Source of the DNA: Lunularia cruciata | Taxonomy: Eukaryota > Streptophyta > Marchantiopsida > Lunulariales > Lunulariaceae | DNA: 64,000 nt | NCBI GenBank assembly: GCA_948567375.1 | Contig: OX419761.1 | Span: 37,982,243-38,046,242, forward strand | Direction: 5' to 3' | Shown here: positions 13,112 to 28,200 of the stretch, piece by piece | Layout of the letters: the number at the start of each line of letters is the position of its first letter | Position numbering within the stretch: position 1 is the stretch's first letter | Translations under genes and position numbers: made by a program | Notes under the pieces: generated by a model | What the model was told of the DNA's origin: nothing | Database searches by the model: none | Seen by the model: only the letters and a program-made list of their open reading frames with translations

Positions 13112-15600
13112 GTTAACGCATTTTCCGTTTAGAAGTGCTGTAGAAAATTCAAGCATCATTGTACTCTGTTAGAATTACTTGTATAAGTGACCGACAACCT
13201 CCAGGAAGTCGTGCCGTGTAATTGGCCTCACATCAATTAGTAAATGTATGAGAAGTTGTAGCGTGTTATAGACAACACATCAACGAGATGAAAATGGTCT
13301 CTTGACGTGTTACAGAGAAGATTGGGCTTCCCTCATTTGCGTTTGATTGTATATATCAATGGATTCATTCATCTGTTGCTGTGGGGAAGTTGTTCCGTAT
13401 GTTCCAATATATATTTCATCGTTCGTTAGTGCGCCATCCGTTATGTCGAGGGAAGTCACTGATAACCAGATCTTCATCGACCTAGGCTACACATGCCAGC
13501 AAGAAAATCACGGAGTCTGGAAATTGAGTCTAAGAGGTATTGAACTAATCAATCTGAGAGTTTGAGTTCTAATCAGTCGAATTGTAATTATGGTTTGAGG
13601 GCCAGGATGACCAATGACCATGTGAGCATGATAGACGACGTCTCGTGTCTTGATACATATACTTACGTAGAAACCTTCACGACAACATACAGACGCTTGC
13701 AACCATGTCTTTTCAGACAACACCTAGAACTGAGGTATTACAAAGAGGGTAATATATTTGTGGGACGTTTACCTCTTCTCTAATTTTTTTGTTCCCCATC
13801 CTACATGTAATGAAAGGAGTTTCCGATAGTGTAGTAAGCCGACCAATATAGGGAGTCTCGGATCTGTACCCATTCGCGTACTGATCGGGAAATGAGTCCT
13901 GGCGTTTGCAGGCGAATGCGTATTCACGCGTCCACAAGCCCGCGTATCCTCCACGACGAGAGATCCTGACAGGAACTCTTGTCGGGAGAATCGGAGCCTT
14001 GCAAGCAAACACCATGAACATCATCTGTAGTTGTATGCTAATAAGCAGCCCGAAGGTTTAGTGGATCTTGGAAATGTCGGGGGTGCTGAAGTGGTTATTT
14101 CTAAGGAAAATGAAGAGGCATTCAGTGATTGTTTACTGCCCACGAAAGCAACCAAAAACGAAGGAAAGGCGACCCGCGTAGGATGACAAGGAGTAGGGGA
14201 AGAAAGGACCTGTTGCATTACTTCTGATGTCACCACTAACGTGAAAAGATATTCTACTTCGTCGCATTACCTATCAACTACGCATACCACGGAATTGTGT
14301 TACAGAACTTCCCATTCGCGTCCCCGCGGACTTTCATACGCAGATTATTGACAACCCTAACGTGACGTTCTAGACTTGTGTACACAAGCTGCCAGTCAAC
14401 CTTTGAATAGGTGTAAAACCTACGACTGCGGATGGGTTTCGGTTCAGAGATTTGTTGTATAGTACATGTGATAGTTCCGCACCAGCCAACATCCGAACCC
14501 CAAGTCGACGGCAGCTGGTAGTTAGTTTGGCTGCACGAAACCACTCCATTACAGAGAATGCAGGTTCGCATCTTCTTGCTTCATTCATATTTCACCAGCA
14601 GATCAGAATCGGAGATAGGAAGAAAGATAATTTGGCTTCTCTGGATAAATGACTCAAGGTTGGTTGAGCAGAAGGCTAGCGATCTAAACCGTACTTTAGA
14701 CATGCTTATAACACGGAGTCTCAATGTGATCCCTGAAGTAGGCCAGGAGTCAAAAGCCTTTTACGGGCCTAGTATTGGAGAACCGCAAATGCTGCATCAA
14801 TACAGTATCCAATCATCTTCTGCTGCTGGATGCATAAAGTCAATGAATCACCAAACTCCATTCACCATGGTAGATAATCAGATTAGATAAGTTCAAGAAG
14901 AGAAAAGATAGAAACAGTACTAACTAGTAATACCAAGAAGAACAAGAAATGGATACAAGGTGAAGAAAATCGAAGCCCTAAAGCAAAAAGTAACTGAGTC
15001 TGGGACCAGAAGTCTGGGCAAGAGACTTCATCATTCAGGAAGTCGGTAAATTGCTTAGGAATAAGTTTCTTTCATCTCCATTGCTGTGTACTGTATAACA
15101 ACTCTAAATGCAGTTTAGAATAGCGCAGCCAAACGGCCCTCCTGCATACTAAACAAAAAGACGATGCGGAAGACAGCTCGTCTTCTCCAGTTGGATAAGT
15201 CTTCTCTTGTCCACAAGTGGAATACTCTTTAAGTGAAATCTGTTAGAAAAGTACAAAGCTCGTGTATGTTTTGACTAGGGCACCCGGAAAGCCGAGTGTC
15301 AGACAGGACTGGTTTAGTTCAAGGTGACCGATATGCAAATTGCATAATGCGTTAAACTCGTAACCTTTTAATCATCTAGTGGTGTTGAAAATCTCAGGTT
15401 GCCAAGTGAATCATCAATGTGATGTTGACAAATGATGCCAGCGCCCTGCGTATCCGAGCAAGTGAGTCCAAGTCTTGCGCACTTGCTCTATTTACAATGG
15501 TTCAGTACTAGATGATACAAACTTGTGAAACTATACATGCTGAGACTCACCAATGAGTTATGTCTCCACGTAGCATAGAAATGCACATGCACTAATGAAG
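13112..15600. other. Region downstream of the GNAT gene, duplicated in copy B
   Basis: No gene was recognised. Short open frames near 13347-13565 and 14278-14588 are also present in copy B (28560-28820, 29570-29700), but the two copies differ by frame-breaking indels, so they are not conserved as coding. The sequence is matched in copy B up to about 14719, where B switches to plastid rRNA filler. Confidence 0.5.
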
Positions 15601-15673
15601 GAGCTAGTTTTTGATCCTCAACTACAAAAATCTCAAGAACACCGTCGGGAATAAGTACATTGGGTTGTGCAGA

Positions 15674-17118
15674 ATGTGTCCTACTGAAGTAGACGGAGAG
15701 ATTTCGGGGTTTGACGTTCGGGAGCTGCTGATAGAAGTATTCTTCTGCGGCCCCACGAATGAAAACGAATCGAGCATCATTTTATTGCAGGAATATAAGC
15801 CCAGCAGAATTGAAATGCTGGACGAAACACTTCAGCTCAAACTCCTGCATATTGCGGTCTGGATTGGTGATGTGGATACCAAAAAGGACGTAAAGCTCGT
15901 AGGCACTGAAGTTCCGATATTCAAAGGCGGATTTACTCCACTGCATCTGGCTGCTTCCCGGGGAAACAGACAAGTTCTTGACGAACTGCTCAGCTGGGAA
16001 GGTGTGGATGTGGGAGCCGTTTCCACCGAGTGTTTCACTGCGTTGCACCTGGCAGCTCATGGAGGGCACGTTACATGTGTGAAGAGGTTGCTGGAGAGTT
16101 GTGCAGACCGTCTCAGTGAGATTGTGAAGATCCAAGATGGTGTGTTCGAGAGGACAGCATTGCACTTCGCTGTGGGACAAGGGCATATTGGAGTTGTCGA
16201 GTTGCTCCTGGATGTCAAGGATGTGCACGTTAGTCCGAGAGACGAAGTGAGAGAGATCACCCCGCTGCTCTTTGCGGCGATGAAACCTGACCGGAGTTGG
16301 AAGATTAGTTTGATCACTATGCTCGTTAAAAACCGCGACGCGCTCAACGACAAGGCAGGGGACTTTGAGCCCACAGACGCTCTGGGGAAGTGTGAGGAAG
16401 AAAGTTGGCGAGTTTCATGACAATCAAAATCGATGGAAGCATGACCCCTCTTCCGGACGTTTAGAAGACAGCGGATGACAATGAGCTAGACATGCACAAA
16501 AGGTTTGCGGTTCCAATGGATGGGCATATTCCACTTCATTTGGGTGCCACTCAAAATAATTCCGACTTGGTACGGTACCTCGTTCAATATCCAAAAATCC
16601 AACTGAATGAACCGGACGACAGATATGGCATGACACCATTACACTCCACAATGAAAACAGGAGCGGTGGAGGCGTTTAGAGTTTTGATTGCCACAGAAGG
16701 AGTAGATGTAAATGCCAAACTGGTCAGTAGGGGCTCTTCCCAGCCCATCTTGGCTTTCCCCTATTTCGACATTCAAGGATCCTTTCTTGTGTTACAACTC
16801 TTTAACCGATGATGAGGACTATTTTGAGATGTTCAGCAAGTTTGCGAACTTGGACACTCCACTTCACCTCGCAATCCTCACGCGCAAATCGAGAGATCTC
16901 TTCTTGGTCGTTACGGAGTTTTGTAATCATCCGAAGTTCAATGCCACCATCTCCAACATCGATACATTTATTCCATTAGAACTAGCATGGAAAACGTCAA
17001 CCTATTGCGCAGTTGGAGGCAACCGCACATGAAGTGCCCCTGAACCAGGAACAGATAGTTACTTCAGTCAATCCAATTACCGAGTACTGACACTCGTCTT
17101 AGATATGCTTGACAGCAT
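15674..17118 (+). pseudogene. Ankyrin-repeat protein gene (ankyrin-PGG type), copy A, broken
   Basis: The ATG at 15674 opens a frame to a stop at 16418-16420 with several ankyrin repeats (FTPLHLAASRGNRQVLDELL, FTALHLAAHGGHVTCVKRLL, RTALHFAVGQGHIGVVELLL). Further repeats continue in other frames: HIPLHLGATQNNSDLVRYLV and MTPLHSTMKTGAVEAFRVLI from 16492, then LDTPLHLAIL with a tail near LELAW in a third frame to 17032. Two frame changes, near 16410 and 16800, therefore break it unless unseen introns remove them. The membrane PGG domain that ends plant proteins of this type is absent. The frame is cut at about 17118 by an AT-rich block, whereas copy B retains the PGG part. Plant relatives act in membrane-associated defence and stress signalling. 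Alternative reading: a multi-exon gene with short introns at the shifts. Confidence 0.65.
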
Positions 17119-17240
17119 TAAAAATAAGTTTAAGTTTATTAAAATATTTTATAAATATTTTATAAATATAAATTATATTTATAAAATTAAAAATATGTTA
17201 ATAATTATTTTTTTTATTATCAGTTAAAATTAACTAAAAA
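17119..17240. repeat. AT-rich low-complexity block
   Basis: An almost pure A/T stretch (ATTTTATAAATA motifs, long T runs) begins directly after the sequence encoding LDMLDS of the ankyrin gene, where copy B continues into coding sequence for the PGG domain. It marks the truncation point of copy A. Confidence 0.75.
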
Positions 17241-19475
17241 GTAATAGGCTAAAGATGACTTCCGAAATCGGATGTAAACTTCCCAAATCACTCACATGCA
17301 AAGTAGTGTCAAATTATTTGAGATTTTATGAACTGTACTGTGGAATATCCAATGCAGTATTTCTTGCCCCGAGTACTATTCTCTAATCTTAGATTTATAG
17401 GGACCTTGATCTTGGGATAACTCAGTAAACTCTTTTATAGAAGTTATCTAGACTTACGTATAAATTTTATAATCTCTGATACTTTTCTTGAGCTGATGAG
17501 GGAGTGTAAAAGGCTGTTGGAAATTCAAACTGAAGTGACCATCCTCGTGAGTCTTATAAGAAAACTCGGAACAATACAGTCTTACCTCCGTTTTCGAAAA
17601 CCTTCGGGAGAACGAGTTTTGTGCACGTAACGAAGTGCGAAGAGTTTTCAATTTATAGTGCATTTTTTTATAACCAACATCCTCAAGCCTTGCTAATATT
17701 GAAGGAGTTGTTCATACACTGGTGCCACTGTCTTTCTTGAAGTTTGCGTGTTAATGTAGTAGTAGGAGATCAAATGATTTCCTCATTGCAGTACGTCATA
17801 CGAACAGATGACCCTGTCACTTTCAGAGGAGAAGAATCAGAAGGAGAAATGAGGTGTGTTCAAGATGACACTAACCATAAATGAAATGAAATGCAGTGTA
17901 TCACAAGCGAACATAAAGAGTGAGTGAGTGGGACTACAAATTACTTTGTCAATAGGGGTTTTCAATTATAGCTTTACGGGCTTCTGCATGCGCTCCAAGA
18001 AAGAAATTGGAAATTTTTTTTTTTTTTCGATGAAACGCCATAATAGTCGTAAAAAGTTACGGGTTACCTTCAGAATGTTTATAGTTTACATAGAACTCTA
18101 TACTCCAAATTCTTATGGGTTCAACCTTAATATATTGTCGTTTTATCTAAAATATTTATTCGTTAATTTAACCTCTAAATTTATGTGCATACCCTTACAA
18201 TTATAACTGAAACCGCTAATGTGACCATGCGACTACGTGTGGTTTTTGTGGCTTTGCTCCATTTTACCCTTTTTGTCTTCCTACCCTTCTTGTTTTCACA
18301 CGCGGTCGCTTTTCCGAAACGACGTGCGGTGCTGTTGAAAAAGTGTTTCCATGAGGTTCCCATCATATCACATTTTCCGGAAGGACATAACGAACCCCTC
18401 GTCAGCGTTGCCATTCCTGCGAGCTTGCTTTTAGAATGTTATGGTCAGGATACTCACAGGAAAGTGGACTGGTGAAGAAATCCACGGCACCATTGTTCAG
18501 CCCTTACCCACCTTTATAAAATGTACAGGACCATAGGAATGGCGAATTGACTCAAAAACACAATCTTTTGATTGACTCTGCCTCAGCAAAAGCTTTTCGT
18601 CAACAGATAAGAAGAGAACAATCAGGTCGCGAAACCAGTATCAACGACAAACTCCACCGCAAACTTGGATTCATTTGTAGTAGAAGGCAGGATAAATTGT
18701 CTGTAACTGACAGCCCGCAGAAGTCTAAATTCAAATTTTGTGTTAAAGCTGGAATTATGGGAGCAGAGTAAATCAAAATCGAAAGCTCCTTGCTAACCAT
18801 ATGCCTTTGCCCGCCAGTCTGAGATACAGTTGAATCGGTTTCAGTTAACGAGGGGGTAAAATGTGCTCTTGGACTCAAGAAGCCGATGGACTAACGTTTC
18901 ACAACAGCTGCAAAATGTGCGCACAAATTAACCCCTTGTATGAGATCTTAACATGCCGGATTCAACTAGTTTACCTTTGACATTGTTCACTTGCTTCATG
19001 AAGATGAATTAATCTTCTATACTTAATCTGCCACTGGCACGTCGCCTGTTGATTGTACTCGCTACAGCGATTTGAGCAGCAATTGTACTTGATGTACTGA
19101 CTAGTTACAGTCGGCTACTCAAGGTTCAGTAGTATGGTCATCATATGCATTGTCATGTTATTGCATTGTAATTTGTGATTGCGAGGAATTCAGAGGACAT
19201 TTCTGTCAGAAAACATAATAGTTGACTTCTGTTTTCAACAAGATTTCTGTGTCCAACTCGAGTCATCCTGAAAGTGTACTGCTGTACTCTGCAATGACAG
19301 ATTCCATGCCTCTCAATCACGAGGGGAGCGCTTGAGAACATTGGGGGACAAGTCGAAGGTAACAAGGAGGAGGAATGCGCACGAGGGGAAGATAGATCGT
19401 ACATGGGCTAAAATTATGCGTTTCTAACCTCTTGCACTTGAAGTCAAAGTTTATATCTTATATCTATGAACCTCT
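17241..19475. other. Noncoding part of copy A
   Basis: No gene was recognised. Bases 17300-17900 match copy B at about 31700-32490, and bases 19200-19475 match 32530-32830. The 1.2 kb between them (about 17900-19200) is missing from B. A 96-codon open frame ending at 18475 with a hydrophobic N-terminus lies in the A-only stretch; it has no recognisable family and no counterpart in B. Confidence 0.45.
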
Positions 19476-19667
19476 CAACTCTCCATATGAAAGTTGTTAG
19501 GAAGGAACTTTGAGGAGATCTGTTTCAACCGTGGAAAAATTACGTATAATAGGTATCACGAAAGGCTTTCTCCTGTCAACTCTCCATATGAAAGTTGTTA
19601 GGAAGGAACTTTGAGGAGATCTGTTTCAACCCTGGAATAATTACGTATAATAGGTATCACGAAAGCC
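19476..19667. repeat. Tandem direct repeat, ~91-bp units at 101-bp period
   Basis: The segment beginning CAACTCTCCATATGAAAGTT at 19476 recurs at 19577 with only a few substitutions through TTACGTATAATAGGTATCAC. About ten bases separate the copies. It sits at the right edge of duplicated copy A. Confidence 0.88.
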
Positions 19668-20960
19668 AAGAAAGCCTTAGTAGTCCAGCACTCTCAAGAA
19701 ATATAACCAAATTTGGCCGATCTCACTCAAAGAACAATTCTCCTAGATGTTATGTGTTTCATTCTAGTCGCCATATTATACAATGTCCAGTGAGAGAATA
19801 CTGGAGTGCCTGTATTGTCTCGGGCTTGACCACCCCCTGATAGAGGGATGAGCTACTTATTCCACCGCAGCTGAACTGTGGTTTATTCTCTACATTTGCA
19901 TATTATACATGTTTATACGTGTAGATATACTAGGACCTGTTCAGGTCCTAGTGTACGCCTTGATTCTCAGCTTCAACAGGGTTAAGAGCCCAGGACTTCA
20001 CTTCCTGTGGGGCGAAACCAAAGGAAATCCAAATCAAACGGAGACGAAAGCCAGAGTCTCAATTCTTTATTGTGATCTAACCTGAGTATCAAAGCAGCTG
20101 AAGGACTAGTGTAGTACACACTGTTGAGTACGTAATATCGGCCAGTGTCCACATCTATCAGTGCTCATGTTTCCCACGGCGTTTCCTGACCTGCGCTTGT
20201 GGTTGCGAGGTTTTCTGCATGAGTGCCCTGAACCAGACTTTGCACGTGACGTGCCTATTCAAGCCGTTAATAACATCACCCTAGAAAGGTCATGTTACTT
20301 TCCGCTTGCTTGAATTAGTGTCACAACTGCATGCCTTACCCAGAAATAAGTGCTAGGCTAAGAATACTTCAAAGGATAAAGACCAGATTTCCTTCATCAC
20401 CCCGTCCCCACTTGATACAATGCTAGAAACCACAAGCAAAGGATGACTTGAAGTAAATGGTCGACCAGAGCATCTTATTGTATGTCCATCTGCAACTTGA
20501 GACGCTTGAACTGTCTTATGTGGCACTGACAGTCAAGTCAGTCGCGGTTAAGTTGTATTCACGCACTGGTGAGTCGGAAGTCTCTATCAACGGTATCACA
20601 ACTGAGGTGCCAGAGTTCTCAGTAAAGTTCATCTGGCGAACAAATGAAGCACAGAACGTCAACCCCCGAAGCGTTACGCTTCAATTTGCTGACCTTATCT
20701 TTCTACATCCGATATTTATCTATAGAGAAAGATGTGACCATGGTACCTGCAAGTATGCTTTAGCGGTATGAATACCTCACTGATATCTCAAGGAGATTAT
20801 AGGTAGCTGCACCACGTAAAGGTTTTGTGCACGATTATTCAGTCCGCGCGGTTCCATCATATCTTCACCCTGTGATTTGGGACAGTAACCAATGTGGTTC
20901 AACTTCTGAGCTTGATGCTGTACTGAATCAATTCTAAGCGCGCACTCCAAACCATACATT
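19668..20960. other. Unique spacer between the two duplicated copies
   Basis: No known gene was recognised. One open frame at 20457-20771 (plus strand, ATG, 104 codons) has no recognisable domain and no splice support; it may be chance. A short imperfect palindrome TAGGACCTGTTCAGGTCCTA lies at 19930-19949. Confidence 0.4.
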
Positions 20961-21370
20961 TGCTCTCAGGCTTCCTAAACGCAGTCCGGGACTCATAAGT
21001 TCAACTGAAAGAATATCACTCGTGGATCCGGAATGGCTGGTTTTGCACAATTTTCTTGGACATACTGGACATGAAGTTGGATTTTGATGGTGGAAGAAGT
21101 TGATGGGTGAAGATAATTAGTTGTGTCATTTAGACTAGCCTGTTGGTGTCTGATTCTTAACTTCGCAGTAAGCGTTATTGTTTAAGAACTTTGGCCCATA
21201 CTTTTGAATTTTTGAACGAGGATTCTGAGGGAGGAGAATATGTTATCGCTTAATTTCCGCTGCACGCTCCTTGTTTGAATCCTATAGCGAACATGGAATT
21301 AGTCAAAATCGACCATACTCAGCTTGCAAGGTCAGATTACGTTAGATGATGCTGATTACCCACGAGGATT

Positions 21371-21771
21371 TTGTGTGTTGGCTTGCTATTAGAGTCTTGA
21401 CTGATTATTGAAGACGGAGACATCCAGGAGCTAACGTGACCGTTGAAACAGCAAGGTGCGGGGCAGGCACTAATCTAGATATATTAAATCAGGACTATGC
21501 CAAAGTAGTAATATTGACGAGAGACCTTGAGTGGAAAATATTCAGGAAGGTGCGCAGGTCAATATTCAAGAGTCCAGCCGGATGAGGAACTTTCACTGTA
21601 TATATATTTGTGCAACGAGTAATAAACTGTTGGGTGTGAGCTTGTTTCAGCAGTGGATGTAATTTTCGGGACAGGAAGTTAACCACTTTATTTCTTGCTG
21701 TCCTTCATATTTCACCTAATGGGATATGTGATATGTTGTTGCGGGAGTACCTCAGGACTGTTTTTCTAACA
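21371..21771 (+). repeat. 5' LTR of the copia element
   Basis: This matches 25662-26073. Shared landmarks are GAGCTAACGTGACCGTTGAA, a TATA box CTGTATATATAT near 21598, and the end TTTTTCTAACA. Just downstream, 21779-21890 contains a second decayed copy of the LTR end plus leader (CTAACAATTGGTATAGGACC), a local tandem duplication. Confidence 0.88.
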
Positions 21772-22269
21772 ATTGATATCGGAACAAGGTTTGTCTAGAA
21801 GAGGGTCCTTTCACTTAGTGGGGTATGTTATATGTCGTTGTGTGAGTGTCTAGGACTGTTTTTTTCTAACAATTGGTATAGGACCAAGGTTGGTCTAGAG
21901 GAGGGTGCTGTGAAGTGAGTCCATAGCATAGCAATGGTAAGGGTGATATCAATATCAAACGTTAAATGTGGAGTGTATCAGAGTGAGGGAAAGCACAACT
22001 TTGGGCTTTGACAAACTGAAGGTGAGGGACCTACTTGTCCAACAAGGGCAGCACCGAACACTAGGGAACAGACCTGAGGACAAAAGTGATGAGAAGAGGA
22101 AGATGCAAATCTCATAGCCCTTAGCACTATTCTGCTGAGCCTTGCTAATGAGGAGCTATACAATATTATGAATGAAGACTATGCATCAAAACTGTCTGCC
22201 AACTGGAGAGTCTTTACATGACCAAGTCCTTGACAAATTAACTATACCTTAAACAAAAGCTTTATATTT

Positions 22270-25200
22270 TGCGGATTTAGGAAGGCAAAAGTATTATGGA
22301 CTCAATGCTTTAGACAGAATCATTTGTGAATTAGTGAGGATTGAGGTTAAGTTAGAAGAGGAGGATAAGGGAATGCTGTTATTGACTTCACTTTCTCCAT
22401 CATATGAGCATTTGATCACAACACTTTTAGACTGGAAGAATGATATAAACTTTGAGGAGGTCACTTCAACATTATTGTCCAATGAGAAGAGGAAAAGACA
22501 CAACCAAGAAAAAAAAAATCTGGAGGTTCTATTCATCAGAGTAAGGACAAGAGATAGAGATCATATCAAGAGTAAATCAAGATCCAAGCCTAGAACTGGA
22601 GGCTCCAAAGGCAAGTGCTGGATTTGTGGGAAGGTTGGAAATTTCAAGGACTGTAATAGCAAGAGGCCTGAGTCTAATAAGGATAAAGGTCAACTTTCAG
22701 ATCAAGCAAATATTTTTGAGGCATGTGGATTTGTGGATGATGTTCTTTGTGTTATCCAAGAAAAACATAATTTTGAGGAGTCATGGATATTGGACTCAAG
22801 TTGCTCTTAGCATATGTGTCCAAATAAGGAGTGGTTTCATGGGTACAAACCATTCAATGGAGTATCTGTAATAATGGGGAACAGCATGGATTGTAAAGCT
22901 ATTGGCATTGGTACAATGCATTAAGATGTTTGATGGTGTTGTAAGAATTCTTGCTAATGAGAGGCATGTTCCTAAGTTAAGGAAGAAGTTGATATCACTT
23001 GGCAGCTTGGACTCAAGTGGTTGGAGGTGGGGAGCAGAAAATGGAACATTCAAGGTACCAAAAGGAAAATTTTGTAATATGAAGCAATGGAGGGTAAGCT
23101 TTTCCATAGGAGTTCATTGCAAAAAGGAGATTTTAGACTATGTGGATTCTGATGCTGAAGGCCTTGCACCTATAGCTTCAAAATCTAGAGCATTATATTT
23201 TGTATCTTTGGTTGATGATTACTCTAGTAGCATATGGTTCTACATCATGAAGCAAAAATCAGAGGCCTTCTCTATCTTTAAACAATGGAAGGTGATGATG
23301 GAGAAACAAACTGGAAGAAAAGTGAAGTGTGTGAGATCTGATAATGGTAGAGAATAAAAATCTGGAGAGTTTAATGGATATCATACGAGTGAAGGGATAA
23401 TTCAACACTTCACCATACCAGATACCGCTCAAGAAAATGGTGTGGCAACAAAATGGTGTAATCATACACTCTTAGAGAAAGCAAGAAATATGTTAAGCAA
23501 TTCTGGATTGGAGAAGAGCTTTTGGGCAGAAGTTGTAAATAATGCTTGTCATTTGGTAAGCATTTCTCCATCTAGCACTATTGATTGTAAGACACCTATG
23601 GAAAAATGGACAGGGTGGCATGTTGATTACTCTTCACTTAGAGTGTTTGGATGCATAACTTATGTTCATATTCAACAAGAGCAAAGGAAAAAGTTACCAA
23701 ATTTAGAAAATTTATATTCTTGGGATATTATCAGGATACAAAGGGATATAGGTTATGGAATCCAGACAGTTGTTACTTTTTGGTGAGTAAGGATATAGTT
23801 TTTGATTAGACTAGTATGATGGAGATGATTATTATATCAAAAGAAAAGAAATAAATTTCAGTCAGATGTTGTTATGATAGAGTTTGATGTTGGAAGTGAA
23901 GACATTTTACCTCTTGTAGATCCATAAAGTGAACCATCGGTAGAGCAAAGTACAAAAGTGATACATGAACATAGGTATCCAAATAGGGATAAAAAGCCTC
24001 CAAAGAGATTTGATTCATTTGTAGCTTATGCTCTTCTTTAAGAGAATGGTAAGCCTTCTTCATGTAAGAGGCAATGCAAAATCAAGAGTGTAAAAAATAG
24101 CACTATGCAGTGGAAGAAGAGACAAAGTTTATGGCCAAAACCAAACTTGGAGATTTAAAAAATTACCTATGGGAAAGAAGCCAATTGGTTGCCGATGGAT
24201 ATTTTGGAGGAAAGAAGTACTTCCAAAAATAGATGGAGATCAATACAAAGCAATGCTTGTAGCAAAGGTTATAGCCAAAAAGAAGGTATTGAGTTCAGTG
24301 AGATTTTTCATCAGAGGTAAAAAACCTCATCAATTTCTGCATTGTTGGAAATTGTTGTGTTGCATAACTTGGAGTTGGAGCAACTAGATGTTACAAAAGC
24401 ATTTTTACATGGAGAATTGGAGGAAGAAATATACATGCATTAACCTGAAGATTTTGTGGTACCAAGGAATGAGAGCCTAGTTTACAGGTTACAAAAGTCT
24501 TTATATGGACTGAAGCAAAGTCCAACACTTTGGTACATGAAATTTGATGCTTTCATGTTGAAGCATGGATACAATAGAAGTGAGTCAGATTTTTGTGTGT
24601 ACCTCAAGAAGTTACATGGACCTAGAGTATTTGATTTAATTATCTTGGTACTACATGTGGATGATATGTTGATTGCCGCAGAGGATATGGTTGAGGTGGA
24701 GAAATTGAAAGCACTAAATAAATAAGGAGTTTGATATGAGGGACTTGGGTTCTTCAAAGAGTGTGTTCATGATTAAAATCTACTGGGACATGAGCAAGGG
24801 AGAGTCATGGAGGTATTTGGAGTGAAAAATTACTTGTTCATTTTGGCATGGAGAATGCCAAACCAATGAGCACTCCAATGGCAAGTCATTCTGGATATAG
24901 AGCAATATAGCAATAGAGAATATCAGCAATTAGAGCAATATTTATCAAATGAGGAGTAGAGAAAATCAATGTCAAATATTCCTTATGCTGTTAGGTCTGC
25001 ATTAGACGAGACATCTCATATGCTTTGAGTATGGTGAGTAGATATATGGCAAATCTAGGGAAACAACATAGGGAAGTTGTGAATTGGATACTTAGTTACT
25101 TGAAAGGGATTATAAATATTGGCATTGTCTTTGATGTAGAGAAGGACCGAGAAGTAAGAATTACAAGATGTGTGGATTCTGATTTGGCAGGAGACTTGGA

Positions 25201-25632
25201 TAAGAGAATGTATACAACATGATTTATTTTTATACTTGTTTGTGGTCCAGTAAGTTGGAAGTCTACTCTGCAATCTATGGTTGCTCGTTCTACTACAGAT
25301 GAAATATATGTGGCAACAACTGAGGCTGCTAAAGAGGCAATATGGCTACAAAGATTAGCCAAGAATAAAGGACTACCTAATATGAAGTCCAAACTTTTGT
25401 GTGGTAGCCCGAGCACTATTCACTTGGCCAAGAATCAAGTATATCATTCAAGGACAAAGCATATTGATGTGAGACATCATTTTATCAAGGAAACTGTGAC
25501 AAATGGTGAGATTAATTTGCAAACGATTTGCACAAAGGTAAATGCAGCTGATATGTTGACTAAACCTGTTCCTGTTGAGAAGTTCAAGTCATGCATGAAC
25601 TTGTTCATATTTCAATGTTGTTTCTTAGGATA
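22270..25632 (+). pseudogene. Copia gag-pol polyprotein remnant
   Basis: Fragments in several frames show a gag end with a degenerate zinc knuckle (CWICGKVGNFKDC, where the histidine of CCHC is N and one spacer residue is lost) near 22615. Next come a GAG-pre-integrase-like LGSLDSSGW segment (about 23000), an integrase core (FVSLVDDYSSSIWFYIMKQK, then RSDNGRE) up to 23357, an integrase end (LEKARNMLSNSGLEKSFWAE) from 23442, a reverse transcriptase palm (LYGLKQSPTLWY, LHVDDMLIA) at 24456-24725, and RNase H (SRYMANLGKQHREVVNWILS near 25040; ARSTTDEIYVATTEAAKEAI at 25280; RTKHIDVRHHFIKE at 25450). Many stops and frameshifts make it non-coding as it stands. Confidence 0.9.
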
Positions 25633-25661
25633 ATATGGTTGATACAAGCAAAAGGTGGAGA

Positions 25662-26073
25662 TTGTTGTGTTTGGTTTGCTATTAGAGTCTTGACTGATTA
25701 TTGAAGACCGAGACATCCAGGAGCTAACGTGACCGTTGAATAGCAAGGTGCGGGGCAGGCACTAATCTAGATATACTCAGTCATGCCTATGCCAAAGTAT
25801 TAATATTGATGAGAGACCTTGAATGGTAAATATTCACGAATATCCGCAGGTCAATATTCAGGAGTCAAGCCTGAGGAAACTGATGAGGAACTTTCACTGT
25901 ATATATATCTGTGCAACGAGTAATAAACTGCTGGGTGTGCCTGTAACAGCAGTGGATGTAACTTCCGGGACAGGAAGGGAATCACTTTATTTCTTGCTGT
26001 CCTTGATATTTCACTTAATGGGGTATGTGATATGTTGTTGCGGGAGTACCTCGGGACTGTTTTTTCTAACACA
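25662..26073 (+). repeat. 3' LTR of the copia element
   Basis: This follows a polypurine tract (AAAAGGTGGAGA) and ends CTAACACA immediately before the GGATT target duplicate. It differs from the 5' LTR by scattered substitutions and short indels, so the element is not young. Confidence 0.88.
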
Positions 26074-26600
26074 GGATTGATAAGGCGTACGTAGAATAAA
26101 AGATCTGGAAAACGACTTGTGAGTAAATTCAAAGTATGCTAGAAATATGAGCTACGATTTTGATTCCTCTGGTCCGGATTGGTTGGCTGGTCTGTAATGA
26201 CGCAGGGACTTCACAGAACAAGAGCAAGTTTATGGGACTCTCTTAGATCGGGGTGAGGGCTATCACTCTCATCCAAGCAGTCCTGCATCTATAGCAGGTC
26301 CTTCTTGAAGCTTTTTCTCCGTGCAGAGCATACCACCTTCCTGGAAAGTAGAGAGCAGCATGATTTTATTTCGAGCTGCATGGCAAGTGTCCACGGCCAA
26401 ACTGTACTGTTAGGCTACAACTTTATAGTGTTATAGCTCAACAGTTTTGATTTATTTTATGGACGTACAACGGAGATACATTGTCGGACTGTCAACTTAG
26501 GTTCTCAGGATCGAAGCAGACGGATCCTGATCAAAATTTTCATGGGAGAAATCACTTGATAAGTTAGGTGGAATATAGTTTCTTTGTTTCGTCGTTACAG

Positions 26601-28200
<1,600 letters not shown>

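Larger units (their letters stand above)
21371..26073 (+). mobile_element. Ty1/copia LTR retrotransposon, degenerate, with target-site duplication
   Basis: Direct LTRs at about 21371-21771 and 25662-26073 flank a gag-pol remnant in the order gag, integrase, reverse transcriptase, RNase H, which is the copia order. The 5-bp sequence GGATT occurs at 21366-21370 and again at 26074-26078. The empty site is visible in copy A near 10978 (CAGGATTGAAAG), so the insertion came after the segmental duplication or affected copy B only. A primer-binding-like site follows the 5' LTR (ATTGATATCGGAACA), and a purine-rich AAAGGTGGAGA precedes the 3' LTR. Confidence 0.92.

Noticed and set aside
13347..14590. 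Several 60-110-codon open frames shared between copies A and B
   Set aside because: The two copies differ by frame-shifting indels (for example ACCAGATCTTC versus ACCATATGCTTC near 13468/28573), so the frame is not conserved as protein.
18185..18475. 96-codon open frame with a hydrophobic N-terminus
   Set aside because: It has no recognisable domain, no counterpart in copy B, and no splice or codon evidence; kept only as a note.
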